Position numbers and translations under genes: made by a program | Shown here: positions 1-5,734 of the stretch, piece after piece | Position numbering within the stretch: the first letter of the stretch is position 1 | How the letters are laid out: each line of letters opens with the position of its first letter | Assembly: GCA_964577715.1 (NCBI GenBank) | Contig: CAZOAA010000048.1 | Location: 1 to 8,486 of the forward strand | Origin: SUP05 sp964577715 | Lineage (GTDB): Bacteria; Pseudomonadota; Gammaproteobacteria; PS1; Pseudothioglobaceae | Direction: 5' to 3' | Length of the DNA stretch: 8,486 nucleotides | The notes under the pieces: model-generated | Seen by the model: the letters and a program-made list of their open reading frames with translations, nothing else | Databases searched by the model: none | What the model was told of the DNA's origin: nothing

Positions 1-262
1 CTAGGTATGGTGACATAATGGAAAGTGCTGCAGAGATTTAGACCGCCTGTTTTTAATAGGTAAGGGTGAGAAGGTGTGGTAAGAGCGCACCGCGCGGAAG
101 GCAACAACCGTGGCAAGGTAAACCCCACTTGGAGCAAGCTCAAATAGGCTACCATTGGTACGGCTCGTACAAGGTAGCGGGTAGAGTGCTAAAGCATATT
201 AGTGATAATGTGCGTAGATGAATGACTATCTATTACAGAACCCGGCTTATAGACCAACTTCA
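1..262 (+). ncRNA. rnpB: RNase P RNA (M1 RNA, type A), 3' two-thirds; 5' end outside the window
   Basis: This is the catalytic RNA of RNase P, which removes 5' leaders from precursor tRNAs together with the protein RnpA. I recognise it from conserved blocks in the correct order: the CAGAGA...GACCGCC block near 30-47, GGTAAGGGTGAGAAGGTG (59-76), GGTAAGAGCGCACCGCGCGG (78-97), the GGTAAAC loop that pairs with tRNA CCA (116-122), GGAGCAAGCTCAAATAGG (131-148), the AGATGAATGACTATC block (216-230) and the terminal ACAGAACCCGGCTTAT (235-250). The end AGACCAACTTC is what would pair with a 5' GAAGTTGGTCT to close helix P1, so the mature 3' end should lie near 261-266. By comparison with the 377-nt E. 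coli RNA, about the first 100-120 nt are missing because the window starts inside the gene. The 3' flank is taken up at once by an imperfect inverted repeat that may help to terminate transcription. Confidence 0.96.
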
Positions 263-387
263 TTTTATTTCGTCTTTTGTCCTTATTCTGCGTTATATCT
301 TAAAAAATACTCAATCACATAGTTACACCTATGCTCAGTCGTATTTTTTAAAACATGCCTTGCATAAGAACAAAATACTCATAAAAT
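262..387. repeat. 126-bp imperfect inverted repeat abutting the rnpB 3' end (MITE-like or large terminator-like hairpin)
   Basis: The two halves are imperfect reverse complements around a central TTACAC (323-328). Paired blocks from outside to inside are ATTTTAT (262-268) with ATAAAAT (381-387), TTTTGT (275-280) with ACAAAA (370-375), CTTAT (282-286) with ATAAG (364-368), TTAAAAAATAC (300-310) with GTATTTTTTAA (341-351), and CATAG (318-322) with CTATG (329-333). The internal bulges are of similar size on both arms, which suggests an old palindrome that has decayed or is under structural selection. No open reading frame of interest lies in it. It could be a non-autonomous mobile repeat inserted at the end of rnpB, or the processing/termination hairpin of rnpB. 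An 11-bp piece of the left arm, GTCCTTATTCT (279-289), recurs outside the right arm at 402-412. Confidence 0.65.
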
Positions 388-446
388 CATCTTTTTAAGA
401 AGTCCTTATTCTTTCAATTGTTTAGATTTTGTTGTAGAATAAAATT

Positions 447-710
447 ATGAATAGGATGATTGGACAAGTAGTTTTTGTATTTTTATCAGGTGTGGCGATC
501 AGCGCTTATGCCGATAAAGAAATACTTTATTCTGATAAAAATATTACCATTTATAAAGATAATACCATTACCTATACTGGCAAGAAAACTGCACCAGTGT
601 TTAAGCCTTCAAGCACTTGGGTGGAGGAAGACTACTTTACTCAGCAAGAAAAATACTGTGAGGTAGATTCTAAGTATGCTGACAAACTTAAAAAGAGTAT
701 TAAAAAATAA
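447..710 (+). CDS. Small exported protein of unknown function (87 aa)
   Basis: I do not recognise this family. The N-terminus looks like a classical signal peptide: a short basic start (MNR), a hydrophobic stretch at residues 5-19 and a plausible cleavage after AYA at residue 22, giving a mature peptide of about 65 residues. The mature part is hydrophilic, opens with repeated short K/D/I-T/Y patterns (ILYSDKNITIYKDNTITYTG, about 26-45) that would suit beta strands, has one cysteine (Cys71) and ends in a lysine-rich tail. A periplasmic location is therefore likely. The ATG at 447 has no Shine-Dalgarno sequence. A TAGAAT box at 435-440 sits where a -10 element would give a transcript starting at or next to the ATG, so the message could be leaderless, but no convincing -35 is seen. 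An in-frame ATG at 456 is an alternative start but would shorten the signal peptide. The gene converges with the TRAP permease gene. The signal peptide and clean ORF support a real gene. Confidence 0.6.
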   Translation: MNRMIGQVVFVFLSGVAISAYADKEILYSDKNITIYKDNTITYTGKKTAPVFKPSSTWVEEDYFTQQEKYCEVDSKYADKLKKSIKK

Positions 711-737
711 GGATGTTTTTTTGATGCTACTTAAAAA
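695..737. terminator. Weak A/T-rich hairpin between convergent genes, possible bidirectional terminator
   Basis: Between the convergent 3' ends of the small exported protein gene and dctM, an A-run (701-706) and a T-run (714-720) can pair around TAAGGATG. This gives an A/T stem that ends in a U-run for transcripts from either side. There is no GC-rich stem, so it is a poor intrinsic terminator by E. coli standards. It is listed because no other terminator-like structure is visible in the 20-nt gap. Confidence 0.25.
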
Positions 738-2017
738 CCACTAAACCCATACCATTGAGGGAATACTGCCAAACTGCTAAGCACCATAATCTGAATAATA
801 ATAAAAGGCACAACGCCTTTATAAATATCAGTTGTGCTGACTGATGCAGGTGCCACACCCTTAAGATAGAATAAACTAAATCCAAAGGGTGGGGTTAAGA
901 ATGATGCTTGTAAGTTCATGGCAATTAATATTGCAAACCACTCCATGTCAATACCTAGTGAGAGGGCAATAGGGTAGAAGATTGGAACGATAATCAGTGA
1001 TATTTCGACAAAATCAATAAAAAATCCAAGAACAAGAATAATCAGCATTGATATCAAGATAAAGCTCATTTCTTTAGCAGGTAATCCCATGATAAATTCT
1101 TCTACTAGTATATCTCCACCACTGTAAGTAAACACCATGGAAAATGCGGTTGCGCCAACTAAAATAGCAAATACCATTGAGGTTATCTTAATAGTTTCGA
1201 TACTAGATTCTCGCACCATATTCCAGTTTAAACGTTTGTATATTGAAGCCAATATTAAAGCACCAACAGCGCCAATAGAGGCTGATTCAGTAGGTGTGGC
1301 AATGCCAGAAAAAATAGAACCAAGTACTGCAACAATTAATGCAATTGGCGGAATAATAGCTTTAGAGATAGCTAAATATTTTTTTAATCCATGGTTTTTA
1401 CTTTTAAATGCTGGTGCTGCTTCTTGATCCAGATGGGAAATAATTAATACATAAATGATGTATCCACCAACCAAAACCAAAGAGGGTAGTACGGCGCTTT
1501 TAAACAGATCGCCAACCGGCACACCTAATACATCGGCCAAGATAATTAAAACAATTGAAGGCGGAATAATTTGACCTAGTGTTCCAGAGGCGCAAATTAC
1601 ACCAGTTGAGAGTGTTTTTTTATAATTGTGTTTTAACATAACAGGGAGCGATATAACACCCATAGCAATAACGCTAGCACCAACTACACCTGTTGATGCG
1701 GCGAGTAGTGAACCAACTAAAATAGTTGATATGGCTAGGCCACCACGTATATTGCCGAATAAATCCCCCATGGCTTCGAGTAATTGTTCAGCAAGTTTGG
1801 TTTTTTGTAAGACAATACCCATAAAGATAAATAACGGAACGGCCATGAGGATGGTGTTTTCCATTACACTCATAATGCGATAAGGCATAAAGCCAAATAA
1901 ATCAATACCCTCGGCTAAAGTACCAAAAATAACAGCCACACCTGCAAAGGTAAATGCAACAGGAAAACCCACCATAAGTAGCATCAAAGTTAATACAAAC
2001 ATGATTAAACCAATCAT
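731..2017 (-). CDS. dctM: TRAP transporter large permease subunit (DctM/TakM-like)
   Basis: This is the 12-helix membrane subunit of a tripartite ATP-independent periplasmic transporter. It moves an organic acid into the cytoplasm using an ion (usually Na+) gradient. The 428-residue length is typical. The protein is hydrophobic throughout and carries family signatures: GFPVAF near residue 17, MAVPLFIFMG at 58-67, the GSLLAASTGVVGASVIAMG segment around 102-120, ICASGTLGQIIPPSI at 141-155, and NLQASFLTPPFGFSLFYLKG near the C-terminus. Such paired re-entrant motifs line the transport site in DctM proteins. The start ATG overlaps the dctQ stop by four bases (ATGA), indicating translational coupling. 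It is the last gene of the dctP-dctQ-dctM unit. The symbol names the family; the substrate is inferred only from the partner binding protein. Confidence 0.93.
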   Translation of the reverse strand: MIGLIMFVLTLMLLMVGFPVAFTFAGVAVIFGTLAEGIDLFGFMPYRIMSVMENTILMAVPLFIFMGIVLQKTKLAEQLLEAMGDLFGNIRGGLAISTILVGSLLAASTGVVGASVIAMGVISLPVMLKHNYKKTLSTGVICASGTLGQIIPPSIVLIILADVLGVPVGDLFKSAVLPSLVLVGGYIIYVLIISHLDQEAAPAFKSKNHGLKKYLAISKAIIPPIALIVAVLGSIFSGIATPTESASIGAVGALILASIYKRLNWNMVRESSIETIKITSMVFAILVGATAFSMVFTYSGGDILVEEFIMGLPAKEMSFILISMLIILVLGFFIDFVEISLIIVPIFYPIALSLGIDMEWFAILIAMNLQASFLTPPFGFSLFYLKGVAPASVSTTDIYKGVVPFIIIQIMVLSSLAVFPQWYGFSGF

Positions 2018-2493
2018 CGCTTGAATGCCTCGTAGTTATCTTTTACAAAAATAAGTCCAGATATCATGACTAAGATAAAACTGATTGGGATAATGCTTTT
2101 AATAATAAATCTGTGTGATAAGCCTCCAGGATCACCACTTTGTTCTTTAATTTCAAAGGCCGAATAGGAAAAGTCAATGCCATAATAGGTAATCAGTAAG
2201 CTGATTGGCATAACAAATAAAATAAAGCCAGCAATGTTAACTAAGGCTTGTTTTTTAGGTTTAAATTTAGCGTAAAAAATATCAACTCTAACATGCGCAT
2301 CACTTTGTAATGTATAGGCAATACCAAGCAGAAACATGGCAGAGAATAAATGCCATTCCATTTCTTGAAGAGCAATTGAGGAGTTGTTAAATATGTAACG
2401 AAGAACAACATCAATAAAGACGTTGAAAATAGTGAGAAGCAACAGCCCAATGGTTAGAGTTTCTAACCATTGAGTGTATTTACGTTGAAACAA
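2014..2493 (-). CDS. dctQ: TRAP transporter small permease subunit (DctQ-like)
   Basis: This is the four-helix subunit that forms the membrane complex with DctM and helps dock the binding protein. Hydrophobic segments lie at about residues 13-35, 41-62, 83-106 and 128-149. The conserved DctQ pattern is present: QEMEWHLFSAMFLLGIAYTL followed by DAHVRVDIFY. The 159-residue length is within the usual range. The reading frame opens just after the dctP stop and has no in-frame ATG ahead of the first helix, so the start is taken as TTG at 2493-2491. An in-frame TAA lies three codons upstream of this TTG, which rules out a longer form. An AAGG lies directly against this TTG, too close to be a well-spaced ribosome site, so coupling to dctP translation (2-nt gap) is the likely way it is expressed. 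Confidence 0.9.
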   Translation of the reverse strand: MFQRKYTQWLETLTIGLLLLTIFNVFIDVVLRYIFNNSSIALQEMEWHLFSAMFLLGIAYTLQSDAHVRVDIFYAKFKPKKQALVNIAGFILFVMPISLLITYYGIDFSYSAFEIKEQSGDPGGLSHRFIIKSIIPISFILVMISGLIFVKDNYEAFKR

Positions 2494-2495
2494 CC

Positions 2496-3590
2496 TTATT
2501 TAGATTGAGAATTTAAGTAAGATTGATCAGAGATTGCGGTCCAAGCACGTGCTTTTGCTAAGTAATCCGCTTGAGAATCGATAATTTCTTTTGATAGTGG
2601 ATTTTTAGCAGCTAGTTCACTAAGTAGTTTGTCGTTCGCTGCTCTGAGGGCATCAAACACTGGCTTAGGGAATGTTTTAACTTTAATATTAGGATAATCT
2701 TTTTGCATGGTTGACCAATTTTTAGCGCTTTCATGTTCAGACTGTGCATACATTTCATAAGCAGATAGTTTCATCGCTGTCACTAAGATACTTTGTAAAT
2801 CTGATGGTAACGAATCGTATTTCTTAAGATTAATTAAGAATTGTAATTCAGTGCCAGGCTCATGCCATCCTGTGTAGTAGTAAGGTGCTACTTTGTGGAA
2901 ACCCATTCTTAAATCAAGTGAAGGGCCTACCCATTCTAAGGCGTCAATTGTTCCACGATCAAGCGCGGTATAAAGTTCACCTGCAGGAATATTAGTTGGT
3001 TTAGCGCCAACTTCAGCCATAATCTCGCCAGCAAATCCAGGGATGCGCATCTTCAAACCTTGAAGATCTTCAACGGTATTGATTTCTTTTTGGAACCAAC
3101 CGCCCATTTGATTACCAGTACTACCACCGATAATAGATTTTATGCCATGCTTGGCGTAAACCTTATCCATTAATTCTTGACCACCACCATACTCAAACCA
3201 TGAGTGTTGCTCAGAAGTTGTCATACCAAATGGCATTGAAGTAAAGAATAAGGTGTTGATATCTTTACCTTTCCAATAGTACGAACCTGAATGACCTAAA
3301 TCATATTGCCCAGACTTCACAAAGTCAAAAATACCCAACGCTGATTTATGTTTATTTTTTGAGTCAATTTGAATAACCAAGCGACCATCAGACATTTCAT
3401 TAGCTAATTTAGCAAAGTTTTTAGTTGCATCACCAAAAATTGGAAAATTACTAGGCCATGTTTCAGCCAACTTCAGGGTGTAAACTTTACTGTCTTTTTG
3501 TGTATTTGTAGATTGACTAGCATCATCGCTACAGCCAGAAGCAGTAATGATGAGAGCGACTGCTGCAAATAATTGCATTAGTTTTTTCAT
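2496..3590 (-). CDS. dctP: TRAP transporter substrate-binding lipoprotein, TakP-like (probable 2-oxo acid binder)
   Basis: This is the extracytoplasmic binding protein that captures the substrate and delivers it to DctQM. Residues 1-20 form a lipoprotein signal with lipobox ASGC, so Cys20 is probably lipidated. The residue after it is Ser, not Asp. A low-complexity S/T/N/Q/K linker (about 21-35) precedes the folded domain. Family features are GGSTGNQMGGWF at 155-166, the LKMRIPGFAG segment at 179-188 with Arg182 at the position of the conserved carboxylate-binding arginine, and ALEWVGP at 217-223 followed by GFHKVAPYYYTGWHEPG. These last blocks match TakP of Rhodobacter sphaeroides, which binds 2-oxo acids with a sodium ion, so pyruvate-like or branched 2-oxo acids are the best guess. 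Other carboxylates such as lactate are possible, because related binders share the motifs. The ATG is supported by a GAGGAG ribosome site (3602-3597) six bases upstream. It is the first gene of the TRAP unit, 34 nt after prmC. Confidence 0.9.
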   Translation of the reverse strand: MKKLMQLFAAVALIITASGCSDDASQSTNTQKDSKVYTLKLAETWPSNFPIFGDATKNFAKLANEMSDGRLVIQIDSKNKHKSALGIFDFVKSGQYDLGHSGSYYWKGKDINTLFFTSMPFGMTTSEQHSWFEYGGGQELMDKVYAKHGIKSIIGGSTGNQMGGWFQKEINTVEDLQGLKMRIPGFAGEIMAEVGAKPTNIPAGELYTALDRGTIDALEWVGPSLDLRMGFHKVAPYYYTGWHEPGTELQFLINLKKYDSLPSDLQSILVTAMKLSAYEMYAQSEHESAKNWSTMQKDYPNIKVKTFPKPVFDALRAANDKLLSELAAKNPLSKEIIDSQADYLAKARAWTAISDQSYLNSQSK

Positions 3591-3596
3591 TTTTTT

Positions 3597-3602
3597 CTCC
3601 TC
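3597..3602 (-). promoter_or_regulatory. Strong Shine-Dalgarno site for dctP
   Basis: GAGGAG lies six bases before the dctP ATG. It is one of the few strong ribosome sites in the window and fits the need to make more binding protein than permease. Confidence 0.8.
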
Positions 3603-3624
3603 GTTAGGAATTAATTAAACATTG

Positions 3625-4410
3625 TTATTTAAGTTGTGCCAAGATAGCACGGTCTTTAGAATTATAGTCTTTGAAAACTTTAATATTATGAAATTTTTTA
3701 TCTAATAAATCAGTAATTTTAGTTTGCTGATTAAATCCATGTTCTAGCAATAAATAACCATCTTTGTTTAAATACTGTGGCGCATTATTAATAATAACTC
3801 TAATATCATTCAAACCATCCTTGCCAGATACTAAAGCGCTTTGTGGCTCAAAAGATAAATCATCCAAATACGGGTCATTTTGCTCAATATAAGGAGGGTT
3901 AGAAATAATTAAATCAAAAGTTTGTCCATTAACCGCTTCAAACCAACTGCCTTGATAAAAATTAATATCAGTTGCTGCATTATTTTTGGCAACATCGAGT
4001 GCTTTTTTTGAAAAGTCTGTTGCACTGACTTTCCAGTGAGGGTTTTTATCACTTAAAGTAATGGCAATAATACCACTCCCTGTTCCTAAGTCGAGCATTT
4101 CACAAGGTTGATTATTATCAAATAGGTCAAGTGCAATATCAATCAGTAATTCGGTTTCCGGTCTTGGAATTAGGGTATCGGGCGTAACTTTAAAATTCAG
4201 ATGATAGAATCCTTTTTCTCCACTAAGATAAGCAAAAGGAGTGCCTTTTTTTCTTTTCTGAATTAGTATGTCTAATTGTTTTGATTCTGTTTCACTTAAT
4301 TGATAATCGGTTTGAGTGTAAAGCGCTGTGTTTGGTTTATTAAGTGCTAAAGACAAAAGTGGCGCAATATCAATTACGCCACTTTTAAGGTAATCATCAA
4401 TGGTATTCAA
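3625..4410 (-). CDS. prmC: Release factor glutamine N5-methyltransferase PrmC (HemK)
   Basis: PrmC methylates the glutamine of the GGQ motif in release factors RF1 and RF2 using S-adenosylmethionine, raising peptide-release efficiency. Visible features are an N-terminal helical domain (about 1-75), TLIPRPETELLI at 79-90, the SAM-binding loop DLGTGSG at 107-113, an acidic ribose-binding position in SATD (Asp132), the catalytic NPPY at 171-174, and the FEPQSALVSGKDGL segment at 187-200. The 261 residues compare with 277 in E. coli. The start is unusual: the frame is open only from one codon after the UAA of the upstream rhodanese gene, and the first usable codon is TTG at 4410-4408. No Shine-Dalgarno sequence is seen and no in-frame ATG occurs near the N-terminus. 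Translation therefore probably depends on ribosomes finishing the rhodanese. The common partner prfA (RF1) is not adjacent here. Confidence 0.95.
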   Translation of the reverse strand: MNTIDDYLKSGVIDIAPLLSLALNKPNTALYTQTDYQLSETESKQLDILIQKRKKGTPFAYLSGEKGFYHLNFKVTPDTLIPRPETELLIDIALDLFDNNQPCEMLDLGTGSGIIAITLSDKNPHWKVSATDFSKKALDVAKNNAATDINFYQGSWFEAVNGQTFDLIISNPPYIEQNDPYLDDLSFEPQSALVSGKDGLNDIRVIINNAPQYLNKDGYLLLEHGFNQQTKITDLLDKKFHNIKVFKDYNSKDRAILAQLK

Positions 4411-4413
4411 GAT

Positions 4414-5040
4414 TTACAAATTAACTGTTGTTAAGCCTAAAGATTTCCAAGAATTCATGCCACCACGATAGTATTTAAGTTTTGCAGCAGGATAGCCATA
4501 CTTAAGTAGTGCATTAATTGCAGCTGGCGTTTGGCCGCACCAGATACCATTGCAATACATAACTAAAGTTTTTGCATATGAGAAATCATAAACTTCATCA
4601 ACTTGAACGCCAAGGCGATCTTCCATGATTTCTAATGCTTTTTCTTTTTTCTTAAAATGTGTATAAGGAATATTAACTGCTGTTGGAATGCCACCAGTAA
4701 TAACTGGCCAGTTAGGTGTGCGTGTATCAATAACTAGGATTGTATCATCACCGCCAGATCTTTTTTTAACGTAGTCAATCACATCAAGCTCACCAATCGT
4801 CTCAACCAAATGTGGTGCAAATGGATGCATTTTTTGAATTTTTCCACGTGCAGTTTTTAGATAAAAATCAGATATTTCGTTTTCTTTATCTTGATCTCTT
4901 TGAAGTTTGACTGGTTTATCTTGGTGAATGATATCAACAGACACCACACCTGGTGAAATAAACACTTCTTTAGTTGCTTCGCCCTCAGCGTATACGCCTG
5001 ATGCTATTAGGCTAGCTAATAGTACTATTATTTTTTTCAT
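4414..5040 (-). CDS. Periplasmic rhodanese-like protein with CNGIWC active loop
   Basis: This is a single-domain rhodanese (sulfurtransferase fold) with an export signal. Residues 1-18 form a signal peptide with predicted cleavage after VYA. Residues 19-80 are a charged extension that I do not recognise. The rhodanese core runs from about 81 to 205, with LVIDTRTPNW at 102-111, the active-site loop YCNGIWCGQTP at 162-172 and the closing YYRGGMNSWKSLGL at 190-203. Cys163 aligns with the persulfide-forming cysteine. Cys168 in the same loop is an additional cysteine that could form a disulfide or take part in thiol exchange. The loop lacks the arginine-rich CRxGxR form of ordinary thiosulfate sulfurtransferases, so the substrate cannot be named. 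The ATG overlaps the rnfE stop by one base (TAATG) and has a strong GGGGAG ribosome site (5050-5045) four bases upstream, so it is coupled to rnfE. A role in redox or sulfur handling in the periplasm is an inference. Confidence 0.88.
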   Translation of the reverse strand: MKKIIVLLASLIASGVYAEGEATKEVFISPGVVSVDIIHQDKPVKLQRDQDKENEISDFYLKTARGKIQKMHPFAPHLVETIGELDVIDYVKKRSGGDDTILVIDTRTPNWPVITGGIPTAVNIPYTHFKKKEKALEIMEDRLGVQVDEVYDFSYAKTLVMYCNGIWCGQTPAAINALLKYGYPAAKLKYYRGGMNSWKSLGLTTVNL

Positions 5041-5690
5041 TACTCTCCCCTTTGTTTTTCAAGTTTTAAATCATATAAATTTTTAACAGCAACAATCAAC
5101 CCTAAGCCAATAAATGCGCCTGGCGGCAAAATTGCCAACAATGTACCTTGATAGTCGTTAAACACTGTAATGCTTAGTGTATCACCTAAACTTCCGAGTA
5201 GCAAGGCAGATTGATCAAACAAAGTACCAGAGCCAATAAGTTCTCGCATTGCTCCTAATACAATAAGTACTAATGAAAAACCAACTCCCATCATTAGTCC
5301 ATCAAGTGCAGATTTTCCCCAAGTATTTTTACTGGCAAAAGATTCGGCTCTTCCAAGTATTGCGCAGTTGGTAACAATGAGCGGTACAAAAATTCCCAGT
5401 ATTAAATATAAATCATAAAAGTACGATTGCATTAATAATTCAACAATAGTCACAAAAGAGGCAATTAATAAAACAAAAATTGGGATTCGTACTTCTTTTG
5501 AAATTTGATTTCTAAAAATCGATACAGTTATGTTTGATGATACCAGTACGAATGTTGTGGCAAGACCAAGACCAATTGCATTAACAATGTTATTAGTAAC
5601 CGCTAGAAGAGGGCACAAGCCAAGGAGCGCAACCAAAGCTTGGTTATTGTTCCAAAGACCGTTTCTAACAATTTTAAGGTAATCATCCAT
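5040..5690 (-). CDS. rnfE: Rnf/Rsx electron transport complex subunit E
   Basis: RnfE (RsxE) is an integral membrane subunit of the RnfABCDGE complex, which moves electrons between ferredoxin and NAD(H) coupled to an ion gradient, or in E. coli keeps SoxR reduced. The protein is 216 residues (E. coli RsxE 231) with about six membrane helices. It carries the family signatures LLGLCPLLAVT (22-32), FVPLIVTNCAILGRAESFAS (101-120), SALDGLMMGVGFSL (127-140), MRELIGSGTLFD (148-159) and ILPPGAFIGLGL (187-198). Cys26 and Cys109 correspond to the cysteines which, in the related NqrD/NqrE pair, hold an iron-sulfur cluster inside the membrane. The ATG at 5690 aligns with the E. coli start (GLWNNN at 11-16). 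None of rnfA, B, C, D or G is next to it: clpB lies upstream and a rhodanese downstream. Its start codon lies inside a large palindrome. Confidence 0.95.
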   Translation of the reverse strand: MDDYLKIVRNGLWNNNQALVALLGLCPLLAVTNNIVNAIGLGLATTFVLVSSNITVSIFRNQISKEVRIPIFVLLIASFVTIVELLMQSYFYDLYLILGIFVPLIVTNCAILGRAESFASKNTWGKSALDGLMMGVGFSLVLIVLGAMRELIGSGTLFDQSALLLGSLGDTLSITVFNDYQGTLLAILPPGAFIGLGLIVAVKNLYDLKLEKQRGE

Positions 5691-5723
5691 AGAGCCTGAT
5701 TATATCAAGCTCTACTGATGATT
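5681..5723 (-). promoter_or_regulatory. 43-nt palindromic hairpin enclosing the rnfE start codon (putative translational control element)
   Basis: Read as minus-strand RNA, the 5' arm is AAUCAUCAGUAGAGCUUGAU (5723-5704), the loop is AUA and the 3' arm is AUCAGGCUCUAUGGAUGAUU (5700-5681). All positions pair except one A·G opposition, with two G·U pairs, giving 19 pairs in total. The weak Shine-Dalgarno CAGG and the rnfE AUG both lie in the 3' arm, so the folded form would block initiation. There is no U-tract after it on either strand, so it is not an intrinsic terminator. It starts 11 nt after the clpB stop codon. As DNA, the same symmetry could be a protein operator. Confidence 0.7.
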
Positions 5724-5734
5724 GATTTATGATT

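Noticed and set aside
1..262. Possible protein-coding reading of the left edge
   Set aside because: The stretch is RNase P RNA with its conserved blocks in order, and a coding reading would be spurious.
262..446. tRNA or CRISPR repeat next to rnpB
   Set aside because: No cloverleaf and no regularly spaced direct repeats are present. The only repeats are the imperfect inverted arms and one 11-bp duplicate.
475..666. Alternative + frame inside the small exported protein gene
   Set aside because: It is nested in a better-supported frame that has a signal peptide; it has no start signal and no features of its own.
1137..1427. + strand open frames opposite dctM (also 1626-1883)
   Set aside because: They are mirror frames of a hydrophobic permease with no motifs, while the minus frame is a complete DctM.
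2241..2450. Second minus-strand frame inside dctQ
   Set aside because: It overlaps a frame with all DctQ signatures and gives a low-complexity Phe/Leu-rich product.
5681..5723. Palindrome after clpB as its Rho-independent terminator
   Set aside because: Neither strand has a U-run after the stem, and the 3' arm is made of rnfE coding sequence including the AUG.
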